Part shown: piece by piece, positions 50,265-62,513 of the stretch | Numbering within the stretch: the stretch's first letter is position 1 | Layout: every line of letters starts with the position of its first letter | Position numbers and translations under genes: made by a program | Notes under the pieces: model-generated | What the model was told of the DNA's origin: nothing | The model's input: only the letters and a program-made list of their open reading frames with translations | The model's database searches: none | Assembly (NCBI GenBank): GCA_019614645.1 | Contig: JABWDB010000009.1 | Coordinates: forward strand, 10,707,501-10,771,500 | Direction of reading: 5' to 3' | DNA from: Stratiolaelaps scimitus | Lineage: Eukaryota; Arthropoda; Arachnida; Mesostigmata; Laelapidae | Length of the DNA: 64,000 bases

Positions 50265-51400
50265 GCGACTCCCGAAAATCACTGCAAACGATTCGTTCTA
50301 GATTGCCTTCCTTGAACACGACAGGATTCTAAATCCACCGAACGAGACATTGGAACAAGCTACAAATTGAAATTCGCCACAGTGACGTTAATGGTGCCAA
50401 AGTGGGAATCCTCCTTGGATGTGAGAGAGGACCTACGAAGGCTGATTCTTCCGGTTGGCCTTTCAGGGTCGAACGAGATCGACGCGATACAGCCTTATTC
50501 GGAATTACAGCTAGCGAATATAAATTAGGCTACACACGTCCGATCTTATAGGAACCAGGACATCCGCTTCAGGTAAAGGGTTTGGCAGGTCACAGTGGCA
50601 CGATACAGATGTAAATCGTCAATATGTTTCGACGTGGATGAAATGAGCTTTTTTAGCACTCAAATAACCTATCATTTGTTAGTTAACGGTGACATATCAT
50701 TTCGAGAGTAGGTTCCAAATGGGAGTATCCGTAAACTTCCGAATTTCAATAAAATCGGCCATATACGTGAGCTTAAGCGTAAGTTATGTCTAATTTCACA
50801 AGCGCTTTCTCTTGCAGTGATCCGTGTTTTGCAAGCGGTAGAGTAACTCTTTTTATACCGACTATTGTTTATTACGGCTATACGTGCAGTTTCGAATTTT
50901 GTTACCTAATATTTTATAGGTGTTTGCGCGATCGGAGTATTCCAATGGAAGTTGTGGGCGTATCTGTCTCGTGTCGGGCAAACAACAATGACCCTGCGTG
51001 AATGCGTTGCAGTGTTGTCATTGGGGAATTTGTTTGCGGTCGCATCCCCTAAGCGCACAGATGAGCATATTACTGTTTCGTGAAAATGATGGCATGACGC
51101 TTGAATATAGTTGGGATGAACACCCGCCCTTTGGGGGGTCGGAGTTAATCTTCCGACCATCATATAATTTTCCAAAGAAATCCATAGTATTATCAATGGC
51201 AAAGACTCGTTATTGAGGTTTCGCCACGAAGGGCGAAAATCATTAATCCCCTTATCAGACATTCTTAAGGCGACGTGAGCTGACCGCCTAATCCGAACAA
51301 TACAAATAGCAGCCGATCGTCTCGAGGAAATTTTGCCAAGCCAGCTTAACAAACGACTCCTACTTTATTTGCCATATAGCGAACGAAGTACCCCATAGAA
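48770..51400. other. Gene-poor AT-rich stretch
   Basis: Only short frames. (TA)n tracts lie near 49352-49380, 49731-49744 and 50222-50261. Nothing else is recognised. Confidence 0.5.
50222..50261. repeat. (TA)n microsatellite
   Basis: Twenty uninterrupted TA units. Confidence 0.95.
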
Positions 51401-51410
51401 GCGTTCAGCT

Positions 51411-51980
51411 ATGGCAAGTACGATACTTGGATTCCCACACTGGACCTACGTGGTCCCACTACAAAAGAAGCGGGCGCGAGGCCAACTGAGCAGCAACGTT
51501 CTCCAAAGAGTCCTAAACCTCAAAAATGCTTCCACCTCAGCATGGTGGACCCTTGTTTTATTTGCCCTCAACCCTACACACCACGCTGCTATTTCGCTAA
51601 GCCGGCCCAACTCTCTCACTGCACCCTATCGCGAGTCAGACGGAGTAGATGCGTTTTCATATTCGATCCGGACGGCTGCTGAAGAGTGGCAGAAACAGCA
51701 GTTTAACCACAAGGAGTACGTTCAGTTGTCGACAGTTCGCGGTCTTACGGACCACCCCACTGTGGCGGTGGCGGCGGCGGAGGCGGCGAGCTCCCAGCTT
51801 CATTCCCCAATACCGCAAACTCACCGCGAGTCGAGAAGGAGAAAGAAAGGACGCGTTACGGCTACCACTGCCACCAACAGATGGCGTTGGAAGAAGCCAT
51901 TATTTACTTTGCACTACAGCCACATCTCGCCCCGCCACATCTCGGGTCTCTCCTTAGGTCTGCACCCTCGTCGCTACTAA
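51411..51980 (+). CDS. Hypothetical 189-residue ORF
   Basis: ATG-started frame, longer than most unassigned frames here. The first 120 residues have mixed, natural-looking composition. An Ala/Glu run encoded by a GCG repeat follows (about 51766-51790), then a basic tail rich in Arg, Lys and His. A second plus frame of 102 codons overlaps the GC-rich half. No domain, signal peptide or promoter is recognised. It lies at the start of a GC-rich island ending near 52130, so the later part may be non-coding. Confidence 0.25.
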   Translation: MASTILGFPHWTYVVPLQKKRARGQLSSNVLQRVLNLKNASTSAWWTLVLFALNPTHHAAISLSRPNSLTAPYRESDGVDAFSYSIRTAAEEWQKQQFNHKEYVQLSTVRGLTDHPTVAVAAAEAASSQLHSPIPQTHRESRRRKKGRVTATTATNRWRWKKPLFTLHYSHISPRHISGLSLGLHPRRY

Positions 51981-52929
51981 CACTACTACTACCACTACTG
52001 CCCACACATCCACCCGCCATCTCGCTTAAAGTGCGAGCGACTTGGTTCGGCGGCGGTGACGCCGCGGGCCCGTGGTGGTGGGTTGGTGGGTGGCGAATAC
52101 TTTTTTTAGCCGCTTGAGGCGCGTTCAGACGTTCGCCTCTTTATAAATCACCACGCTTGCACCGAGTTCCCCGCTAGTACTAATACCACTGTTGCTTATT
52201 GTTGCACGCCGGAATTTACGGATGACGGGGGTGTAGAGGCTCTGACTCGATCTGGTCGAGAGCGAAATCATCTGGGTCACCCGACCGAGCTGATATCTTA
52301 ACAAAGCGTCGAATTTCATGTGTTCCGAATTCACAACCTAGCAGTACGCATATACGATTTGAATTGCCGGGTTGAAATGACTTGATGGGGTGGGGGCTAG
52401 CTCTCTAATGCATTACGGAAGCATCTGCGGTACAATAGTAAAATAATATATAGTTACCTGGAGATCGTCACACACTAAACTTTGATTTAATATTCTCCTG
52501 AAGGTGCAAAAATGCGACCAGCTCATCAAGTAGAAGCACCACTGTGACACTTTGGGGAAATGACTTCTAGAAGAATCGAAGGAAAAAGCCTGTTTTCGTT
52601 CAGCGCGAATTGGCTACTGATGTCGATTCGCTCAAAACAGCTTGACGGCATCGCCCCTTCAAACTTTCCCTCATCTCATAAACAGATCAATTCCATGGCA
52701 TCATACAATATTAGGGTCCATCTCATTCAGGACTCCCCCCTGAGTGACTGAAATGTATGATACAGTATATATATTTTTCAGTGTTTTGTAGAACTTGCAA
52801 ATGAATAATATATTATTATATATTCTACATATTAAATTTACAATTTGTGTTCCTGCCGCCCTTCCCTGCTATGTAAATCACCTATCAGGAACAGCTGTTT
52901 TGTTGTTATTGTTGTTGTTGTTGGCGGGC

Positions 52930-54060
52930 GCCTAGTCGAACCTGGATTCCATGCAAGGCAAACATGATAAACAACTCCGCCGAGCAGCTGCCGACGTCTG
53001 GCGGCGTCCCAAGATATAGAGCAAACGCGATGCTCGGTCGACGCTTGAAGCTCTCCGGGCGGCTTGATTCTGGAAACTGGAGGTTGCCGTTCCCGCTGGA
53101 ACACTATCAACGATGGGTAAACCCTTTCGGTGTCTCCTCACTCCGCCGCGTTCACAACCTCTGTTGAAAGCCTACAAAATGACGACGGCATGGGTAGACG
53201 CCCGCGAAGAACAAGAATCTCGATGAGATTCTCTGTTTGTTTGTCTGTTTACCGACCGGCCGTCCGACCAACCAAACAGCCAGCCCGCCAGCATTACCGA
53301 GATCTCCATATTCCACGGAGACCTTGTGCTTGGATGCTGCTGCTGCTGCTGTTGGCGTCGTTCCTCCCAGCGAGCTCCGACTACGAGCTCTGTGCTACTC
53401 AAGCGTCGTCTGCGCGTTGCGGCCTTAGGCGTTCTCGTTTCAGCAGCCGCCGCAGAGCTTCCCAGCAGCTCCTAGCGTCGCCGTGCACAGACCAACAAAC
53501 TCTCGATTGTTGGATATCTTCTCTCTCTCTCTCTCGTGATATTGTGCAATTCGCCTGTTGAACGGAACAGGCTGGTATGTTGTGGTTCATGTTCGTGGCC
53601 CTCGCCTTGCGCGATTCACATGTCGCTCCGTTTTCTGGATTTTCAATGTCACCACATCAGGCTGGGCTGGAGAAGCCCGGCGTGCATTGGTTTACCTTCT
53701 ACTTATGCGAGGCTAGGCTAGGCTCCCCGTGACGATAGCATGTTCTATGCATGCTATGTGCTTGCCACGGTGCTGTCACTCCGGCCGTTGTTGGAGTTCT
53801 CTGCAAACATGACGAAACGAGGAAACTGACCGAGGGAATGCGTCGCATCGACGTCATTCGAAACGAAGCTTGAGCACAACGCAACCGGTCGGAGCCTCGC
53901 GGATGATCATCGGAAGTGGGCGCCAACGGAAGAGATTGAAAGATTGTCGAGAGATTGTTGTTGTTGTGGCTGCCGCTGCCGACGCTGTTCTCATTATTGA
54001 GTTATCAAGATTAGGCTTGAGCTTGAGAGCAATGAGCATCTCGATTTTCTAGTCGAATTT
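52930..54060. promoter_or_regulatory. GC-rich island, possible promoter/5'-UTR region
   Basis: GC-rich with (CTG)n near 53335 and a CT run near 53520. Short frames are open on both strands, Ser-, Arg- and Cys-rich, with no domain. (CAA)n, seen as TTG on the plus strand, lies at its left edge (52898-52921). Confidence 0.25.
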
Positions 54061-54164
54061 TTCCTTGGCTAGAACGAGGGCCAATGATCGAGATGCAGCT
54101 GGAGAATACACAGTATCGGTCGGATGTGGCGTCCGTTTGAGCAGCCTAACTGACATATATTTAG

Positions 54165-54226
54165 AGGTGGTGGCTCAGTTGGACACGTACTGACGAGAGA
54201 ATCCTACCTCACTGGTTGAAGTGTCC
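54165..54226 (+). repeat. tRNA-like sequence, possible SINE head
   Basis: An A-box-like element (GGTGGCTCAGTTGG, 54169-54182) is followed about 30 nt later by a degraded B-box-like element (GGTTGAAGTGTCC). No matching cloverleaf is seen. A similar TTGGACACGTA segment recurs at 63755-63765, also before a B-box-like element. Confidence 0.3.
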
Positions 54227-54780
54227 TATGAAAGATATAACATTAATTATAATTAGCTGAAGTTGGCCGGATTGCCTTTGCATATTGCCATACATATTGT
54301 CGGACATATCCATAATCAGGTATCATGTAAAACCACTGTTCATAGATTTTGGGATTTGGGGTTACTCAGAGAGCAAGTGTGATTATAGGTTATAATAATT
54401 CATTTTTCGAAGCTTCATAGTAAGATAACGTGTTCAAAAATAGCTACTATATAAAATCGTCCGTCGTATTTGTAAATTTGTTGATTGAGAGTGTGGTTTT
54501 ACATTTTCCCAAAGCTATTAATCGGCCCATTAGTTCAAAGGTTATTATTATGTTTTTAGCATTTTACCGCAATGACCGTCTGCGATTCTTGCATCTCTTG
54601 ATCATTCTGCCGTTAGCAGAATGTTTTCACTCTGTGTCAAATCAGACACCGATCGTTGTTTTGTAATGGAACGGCCTTCAAATACATTAAACTCAAATGT
54701 TCAGTAAATACGTGACGTCCTGTATTGGCAATGTAACTCGTGCTGTCAAGACTTAAGTTACAGTAGGCGATCAGCTTAGG

Positions 54781-57680
54781 ATGCCAGGACTCGTCACAAT
54801 ACCGGGTCATGATGGCAACAAGATGCAAGCCAGGGTGCCGATTCTGTCGATTTTCTCCATTCTATTCGCCGACTTTCAGGCTGCCGACGCGAGCCTCTCT
54901 TTGGCAGCCGTTCTCGTGGCTTCGTTCCTCTCCCCGTCTATCCATCCCTGCTCGTTCCTAGATCCCGTTTTCCTTTTCTTCTCACGAGGGAAAACCTGTG
55001 GTCGCTCCCTTTCTTCTGGCAGCCCCGCTACAAGTCAATCTAGGAAAGGCTTTCACGGGTCCGCCATCTCTCGTCCTTCTAGCCCTTCTCTGTTACCGCT
55101 ATTGGCGCTATTGCCATCTTCGTCCTCACGATCGGAGTTCACCCTCATCGCGAGCGAGAAGATCGCTAGATCGCCTAGCAACAAGCGACTCCCGTCCCGA
55201 TTCGCCACACTCCAGTACTGGCAAGAGGAAAAGTGGGACAGAGCAACGTTTCCTGAAAGAGCGAAAGACAGCGTTGGGACAACGAATGAAAATTTTGCGG
55301 CGGATACGTAGCTTGTCGAGCCGCTAGCGCGCGTTTGCCTGACATTGTTACGTCGAACGCAGCGCCCCCCCCCCGGCGAACTGACGGTCCACGGCAAGTA
55401 ACTTGGACAGCGCAGTCTAGTGAGGCGTTAGAAGTCCTCGACCAGCGGAACCACCCATCATCACGGGACCACCCGTCGGGCGGCCGACGACGCAAGGCAG
55501 CCATAGAATCTGCTATGAGAAGAGAGGGGGAGAGAGAGGGAGAGAGAGAGAGGTCTCTGTTTTGAGCCGGGCAGCCGCAAAGGCGCTTCGCTCCTTCAAG
55601 AAAACGAATCTGGTCGTCAAATCGCTGCATGCCGCCGGCAGTACTTTCTTCTCAGAAAGCTGACTACCAGAGGCTGTGAAGGAGGGTGAGTAAGTCCCGA
55701 TTTCGACCGAGACTTCGATGAAGGAAGTATCCAGGAAGAATGGGGGCATTTGAGTCAGACGAACGCCTGCTTGCTTCCTTGCTCAACGGCATTCGCCGAT
55801 ACCCGAGACGAGCACGCAACAACTTGCATATAGAAAAGTCCGCGGTGAAGCGGCAGCCAAACACCGGGCAATGGCTGCTGTGTTGCAGCAATCATTGCGC
55901 ACTCAATGACGACGTGCAGATATACACATGCGCGTAGCCACAAGCACAGATGTACGGACGAATACACACGTACACCCATACATACAATTATTCCTAGTCG
56001 CTCTAACTCTCTTGATAGTGTCTGCTTGCTGCCAAACCCAGTCAACTAGAGGAGATATTTTCGGTTCATGGCTGCGACGACGTCGGATCAGCAGATTCGA
56101 TCAGTAGCGGGTTGTGATTGTCATATCTCTCTGAACACACACAAACAGACACAAACGGATGCATGTACCACAGTCATCGTTTCTACTCCGATTCGACATG
56201 CGCAGATTCGAGTCGACCGTTCAGTTGTGCGTGTCATTATACGGAATTGATGCGTGTCTCAGTTGGCTGCTGATGTCCCGGGTGCTATCACTGCCTGCAG
56301 TCGACCTACCAACAATCCTGCGTTCGACGACCTGCCCGGCGCTCGGTAGCTACTCTGGCATATGGGCATATGGATGCTGCAACGAAGGAGCTGCCGCCTG
56401 AATCGCTACTCGCAGGATCGCGGTCCTGTCATGCGAGCATGCGCTCGAGCAAAACAGTGTGTGTCGCAAGTCGAGCTAGCGGGAATGTTCATGGCCAATG
56501 GGGGATCGGGTAGAAGGATAAAGTGGATAGAGGAGTTCAGTAATGGGAATCTTGCCAATTTGGTCGAAAAAGAAGTCAAATTATGTCATCAAAAAAGCAG
56601 CAGTGACACAAGCCACCGCTAGAGAACGAAGCGGCCGAGGCAGAGCCTGAGGCCGACCCTGTCTCCGCGGGCCGAAAGCCGCAGGACTCGCTGTGCTAGG
56701 CTAGACGGCGAGCAGCGCCGTTGAACGGCTAAGGCGGACGAAAGACGTTGGCGTGCTTCACGCTTGAGGAAACTCCCCCATCTGCCATCCCACAATTCGC
56801 CCTCATCTTTCCATCCCATAGCATCCGTACGAAGGGCCTCACGCCAGCCAGCAGTAGCACAACCGTCCCTCATCGTCTATCTATGGTGGCCCTATGGGGT
56901 CGAGCCTAGTATGCGTCAGTCCCCTGACGCCAGTCACCCTCCCGTTTTTTCTGCCCCTTCCATCTCCCCTCGTTGTTCACCGCCTATGCTCTAAGCGACT
57001 CCGCCAGCCGTCAGCTAGCACGCTCCAAGGAGCCTCAGAGTCCAGCCATCCATCATTGATGTTTGCTAAATTCCTTCTGCATCACGGAGCCCAGCCGCCG
57101 CCTATCCAACGGCATCCAGCGCCAGTGAAAGCAGCAGCCACAACGCATAGAAAGAGAGTCACCACCGCCAGAGCGAGCGAGCGAGCGAGCAAGCAACGAT
57201 GGTTGCTGGCCGTTGTCCCCGAAGCGTCCGCCACTCCCGCGCAGCCATGCACCGTGTGCACGTGTGTGTAGTCAATCTGGACGCCACCGGCCGGCTCGAG
57301 ACGAACATCCAACAGAATCAGGATACAGAAGAAGAACGGTCAAGGGGCGACCGCAAAACGAGAATGAGAGAGAGAGAAACCCGAGGGAGCAATGGCAAGG
57401 ACGAGGAATCGTCCTTCTTGTCTTTTTTTTTTTTTACTACAAACTGAACATTCGCCGTGCTCCAGGCGACATAGTGGATGCCTTTATTTGCAAGAAAGAA
57501 TGCCAGGACCCGTCTACATCGAGCGATGGAACCGTTCTGTTGGGCCGTTTCCGTGCCAGCGGAACATGTTGTTTAGCTGTCGACGCCTACGTCGAACGCG
57601 AATTCAGGTTCCCGAGCATCATCGTCATTGAGGTCCGGGCTGGGGTCAAGTAGCGCTGGCTGGATCGGGAGGTGGTAGGC
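54781..57680. promoter_or_regulatory. GC-rich islands with overlapping low-complexity frames
   Basis: GC-rich blocks at about 54840-55700 and 56250-57680 contain GA runs (55528-55551), CCCCCCCC and triplet repeats. The longest frame is plus 54781-55311 (176 codons, ATG; Ser, Leu and Pro rich). A plus frame at 57446-57653 has coding-like codon choice and begins after a 16-bp T tract with a possible acceptor near 57466, so it could be a terminal exon. No domain is recognised in any of them. Confidence 0.25.
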
Positions 57681-59689
57681 GTTATCCCTTGCGCGGTTGT
57701 GGTACCGGGGGATTCTAAGATGCTATTATCGATGTGCACATGTTTCGTTTGTAACTGGCTGCACATGCTTCGTTGAGAGTAAAATAGGCTTTCTTTTTCT
57801 TGACCAGTTTTTTTAGGGTAAATTTTCGTCCTTGTTTGGCTTGCCCCCTGCCAATATTAAAATAACCATAATGTCGAATACATATGGTGATTAGAAGAGG
57901 GAAGTGATCAGAATATTCATTCAAGTTCTGTCCTCCGCGTTTTTAACTGATTGTGATTCATATTACACAGACCTGCAATAGTGCCCTCTCTATGCTCTCT
58001 TGCTATGCGCAACAGTCTATTTCACAACAAGTTTATTGACACGTAGTCAGAACATACACTATTTGTACAGGGGGGTCGCCAAGGTAGCTAAGTACCCAAA
58101 TTAGTACTGAGCAAAGAAGTAGGTTTGTAGCTGAAACAGATGTTGATTCATCTATAGCCCTGCATTGGTCTTATCTTTGAATCTATTTTTCTTACATATA
58201 CACTTACCTTATTTTCAGCAAAAACATCGCAAAACCAGTATAAGGGCAATTGAAATAAGCAAGTTAAATAAACATTGAAATATGGCAATGGTGTCCAGAG
58301 ATATTGTCGTTTTCTGACTTCATCAAGATAAAGAAAACTATGATAAAAAAAAGTACTAATACAAGTATTATTTGATGATCAAAACGAAAATGATTCCCAA
58401 CTCAGACTAAACACAAGTTGAAGTGATTCCGCTAGATGGTGCCTTCAAAATAACTAGATAATAACAAAACAATTATACTAAGAGCAACGGCTCGGACTTA
58501 GTTGATTGAAGCTGACTTCATACATCTACTCAGTAGACGTACACGCTGTAGTGCGTCACTGAATAAGAAGCTAAAACAAGCGAGATCATCCACCTCGCCC
58601 TGTGGGCACTTTCTCTCCGCTGTGAGAAATTCTCCGCTGGGCGAGCGAGCGAGCGCTGGCAGCGAGAAGACAAGAGGCCATTTTTCTTAGTGAAATGCCG
58701 CCGATAACTTTGCTTGCTAGCACTCATAATCCTTCTACGGCGCCAATCCCGCTCGTGCGATCTTATGCCTCACTCGTTGTTGGGCTAGAAACCGTCCAGC
58801 CGTCCGGGCGGCCGGCTGGTATTCGCCCGTTGTTTCGAGCAGTTCGCGAGTGCTGATTAGTTAGCGAGGGCATTGCACTACTGCGACCCTACCCGGTGAG
58901 ATTTCTCGGATCAGCAGCGACGACGCTCGAACCGACTCTCAATTATCATCGGGGACTTCCCCATAGCTCAGTCTCGCCATTCGTCTGCATAGCACTGACG
59001 CACGTGTTGGGTCATATCATACAACTTGTCATAGATTGCAACCCAGCCGAAAATTACACCCACCTCTAGGGTCGGTGAACTCCAGCGCTCGTGTACGTAT
59101 TGTAGCCAGACAAGCCTGGCGCCAGTGGCTGAACTCTGCTGTTGGTTCAACCTCCAGAACACGCAAATCCTATTCAAAATCCAGAAAGTGCTTAAAAATC
59201 GATGCTTCCATGAACGCCACATGGAGTCTGTTTGCATCAGCCGGTTGTAGACCAGGGCGCGCTGCTGGCGTTGCTTGCATCTATTCGAGTGTGCCGCTTT
59301 CGGTGACTGGCCTGCGACATGGGAAGCCGATGCACTGCCTTCGATTTCGCATACCCGAAATTAACCATAATAAAAGATCGCACAGATGTGGCTTACCAAT
59401 CAATGATATTTGCCGTGAATGTGACCACGAAGCCGATGCATGTGCCGCCGTAGATGATCGTTAGCACAAAGGCGATGAGTTAATCGAACTACATAAGGAT
59501 TTATATGGGTACATGCAGCGTTACTGCGTTTCGAACGACTCTGGAGCGACAAACGAACAAGATACTAATTGCATATATGAAGAGTTGAATGAACTCCACC
59601 ACGCAACATAGCAGCTGTGTGCTCTTATTAGTTAAGGTGAGATGAAGAGTGCAGTGGGTGACAAATCGACAACGATCCATTAACCTTAT

Positions 59690-59735
59690 ACACACACATA
59701 TATACATATATATGTATATATATATATATATATAC
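59690..59735. repeat. (CA)n/(TA)n microsatellite
   Basis: CA units run into TA units with two interruptions. Confidence 0.9.
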
Positions 59736-60295
59736 AAATGCTCAAAAATGTGAAACACCTTTAAATTTACTACAGAACCAGCGAGAACGTTCGGCACGCG
59801 TTTCGCTGATTCGCGCACATAAGATTGTAATATTATATATTTTATTGATATATATATAGAGGGTTCTTGCGACATTGGCACACTGATGATGAGTGCGATG
59901 CAATACTCGGAAGCTCTCACGTCTGAGTGATTTAATTTTTTAAATCATTTTACCAATTTAAACTATTTCAGTATAAGTAAGGAAGCCAAAATAAATTTTC
60001 ACTGAAGTAAGCAACATTATCATCAAAGTAATTAAGTGAAAGCAAATTAAAAATGAACTACCCCCTATTTAAAAAGAAAGAAAATAATAAAATAGAAATT
60101 ATTCAGCAATAGTTCAGTCAGTCAAGATAATATTGGGCAATTAAGTAATATAGGATATACAATAACGACCCAACCGTCAATTTTGAAATCAGTTAACACA
60201 AATAATTACTTAATTAATTGACATCACTTGTGTATAGTATGTCCCCCAAATGCACTGGCAGCTGTTTTTGCAATATTTACTAGAGATGTTAGAGG

Positions 60296-60361
60296 TTATA
60301 TATATATATATATAACTTCTAAAAAAAAAAATATATATATATATGAATATATATATATATT
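60296..60361. repeat. (TA)n tracts with fold-back
   Basis: Two TA runs around an A-homopolymer. The first is embedded in an inverted repeat (AGAGGTTA at one side, TAACTTCT at the other, one mismatch). Confidence 0.8.
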
Positions 60362-60430
60362 TGTGCGTCTGTTTTCAAAATCGCGCAAGACTCTTTGAGG
60401 AGTAAAGGCTCACAGAGGTAGACAGAATGA

Positions 60431-60490
60431 GGTTTCGAACCCGAGGTGGCACCTCTCTGAAGTGAAATCTCGAAGGTTCTACTATAACGT
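60431..60490 (-). repeat. tRNA-like sequence next to the LINE 3' end
   Basis: On the minus strand a B-box-like element (GGTTCGAAACC, 60431-60441) follows a region with weak A-box and anticodon-arm resemblance. It lies just beyond the 3' tail of the LINE, so the LINE may have inserted next to an older SINE. The sequence after the B box (CTCATTCTGT) resembles that after a similar element near 23470. Confidence 0.25.
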
Positions 60491-60545
60491 CGGTGGTTCG
60501 AGAGCTCAAAGGAAGTCCGCGGAGACAAGCCGACATGACTACTAT

Positions 60546-62513
60546 ATTCAATTCAATTCAATTCAATTATTTCTTTATTGACGGAACTGCGAAATATTAC
60601 AACGCTTAAGTTCTCGTATTAAAAAATAAGATAAAAAAAGCGATCACCAAAGTATTTCACAAGGTTCTTCGAGGTGATATACCTTCAAAACATATCACAA
60701 AGTCATATTGAACAAGATAATTACAAGTGGTTTACTGGATTTGGGTCAAATAAGATTTTAGCCTTTTTTTTTTATTTCGAGAGCAAATTTCTTAACACAG
60801 ATGAGAGACCGAATCTCTCTAGGCAAAGAACCCCAGATTGACGGCAGGCGGTAAGCGAGAGTATGGCGGCTTGATTCTTTAATAGCCAGAGGTGTCATGA
60901 ACACTGTTGCTCTACGAGCAGTTCGTTTGGTGCAGGCTTTCATCGGAAGAGCAGCGTCTGTAGGCACAATACCCTTGTGTATCTTGAAAGCAAGAAGAGC
61001 GACGTGAATTGAGTGCAATGTAGTCAGCGAAGGAAGGTCAAATTTCACTAGGACGTCTGCAACCGAGTCTCTTCGAGTTTTACCAGTAATAGCTCGGAGC
61101 GCGTCATTCTGTATAATCTCCCCTCTCTGAAGTACATTTTTGTAGCCTCCACCCCAGACTGATATACCATAGCTGAGTAGAGGTACCAGAAGGGCTTTGT
61201 AAAGGTACACCAAGCCTTCTGTAGGGATTCCAAGCTCTCTAAGTCGACGCAAAGAGGCTACTACAGCGTAGCACTTTGGCAATACGGAACTTAAATGATC
61301 CTTCCATCTGAGCTTTTCGTTCAAAACCAAGCCCAGGCATCTGACCGTAGGAGACCACTGCATTTCAATATCACAGAGACGCTGTTGGCCGATCGCAATG
61401 TTCCGTTGTGGTGAACGAAACAGAGTTATATTCGTTTTGCTTGCATTAATGGCAAGACAGAAACTCTCAAACGTTTTTACGATGACGTCTACTTTACGAA
61501 GCGCCTCAGAAATGTCCTGTTGTGCCCTTTCCGGCCGCACGCGAAACAATAGAGTGGTGTCATCCGCGTAGGCGATTGTTTTACAAAAACCATCTTTATC
61601 AATTTTCCGTAGAATAAAATTTATGAGTATTATAAACATGTAAGGTCCAAGAATGGATCCCTGCGGTGTCCCTAAGTTAACCTCTTCCCAAGTAGATTCT
61701 ACCAGACCAACTTTTACTGCTTGTCTTCTACCGGTGAGGTACGAGCGGAACCAGTTTACAACCATATCGGAGCAGCCAGCACAGGATAGGGCTTCAAGAA
61801 AGAGCGTATGCGAGAGACAATTGAACGCGGCTGATACATCAAGGAATACACCGAGGCAAAGATTGTTCCGTTCAATAGAATCATTGATTTCTTGCCATAG
61901 ATGCGCTAAAGCCAGCTCGGTCGAACGTCTTCTACGAAACCCAAATTGAGAAGGGGAAAAGAAATTTGTCGAATCCAAATGAAGTTCAAGTCTCCGCTTC
62001 GCCAATTTCTCAATTACCTTGGATAAGTAGTCTACAAGAGAGATTGGCCGATAATTTCCTGCTAATTTACGGTCACCTTTGTTTTTGAAGAGGGGTATTA
62101 TAGAAGCATCTTTAAGTTGGCGGGGAAACACTCCACCCTCAAAAGATAGGTTGACGATGTGTGCTAATGGCCGTGCGAGATGCTCTGATGACAACTTCAA
62201 CAACCGATTCGGTAAACCTAGAGCTCCACAACTCCAAGTGGCCTTCGTCGACTCCATTGCCGACTGGACCTCCTTGACACCAACACGTGCAAACGAGAAG
62301 TGTTCTCGTGACGTCCAGATTGACAATTTCAATTGGGGATGACAGCTCACCCAAAGCAGTTACCAGCTTCTTAGGAAGCTCTGCTTTGCCTCTTTCCCTA
62401 CCGCAGGCGGCATTTAGAAAGCCCCACAGATGTTTTGGGTTATTTCGGAGTAGTGCAAAGCGGTTTTTGTAGAAAGTGGACCTGGCAGTCACAACGTTAT
62501 GCCGATATTTGCG
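60546..62513 (-). mobile_element. 5'-truncated non-LTR retrotransposon (LINE)
   Basis: The element runs on the minus strand from about 62513, where the coding frame meets an AT-rich run with stops, to its 3' tail. The 3' UTR (60546-60757) contains AATAAA (60574-60579) and ends in a pentamer tandem repeat (ATTCA on the plus strand, 60546-60569), not poly(A). The 5' half, including any ORF1 and endonuclease, is missing. The RT sequence and C-terminal region resemble the Jockey/CR1/L2 group; tandem-repeat tails are typical of L2- and CR1-like elements, but the clade is inferred. Target-site duplications were not identified. Confidence 0.9.
60758..62513 (-). pseudogene. Reverse transcriptase ORF2 fragment, frameshifted
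   Basis: The long frame (60758-62350, 530 codons) carries the RT core. Residues 86-104 hold the region before the palm, the first catalytic Asp is in FLDVSAAF (D171, residues 169-176), GTPQGSILGP is at 227-236 and YADD at 261-264. A thumb and a C-terminal region ending KFALEIKKKG follow. The Asp usual after AF is Asn (AFN). The N-terminal part (62513 to about 62310) lies in another frame: it reads KNRFALLRNNPKHLWGFLN and joins logically to FARVGVKEVQ, so a one-base indel near 62300-62330 breaks the ORF. The catalytic residues survive, but truncation and frameshift make the copy inactive. Confidence 0.85.

Larger units (their letters stand above)
57700..60540. other. Gene-poor stretch downstream of the LINE
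   Basis: AT-rich with a small GC-rich patch at 58530-59000 and TA/CA microsatellites at 59690-59735 and 60296-60361. A plus frame of 142 codons (59036-59464) and a minus frame of 89 codons overlap, without recognised motifs. Confidence 0.45.

Noticed and set aside
59360..59470. Membrane-segment-like exon on the minus strand next to a GTAAGC donor
   Set aside because: The frame has a TAA just upstream and no AG acceptor between that stop and the hydrophobic stretch, so it cannot be an intact exon.
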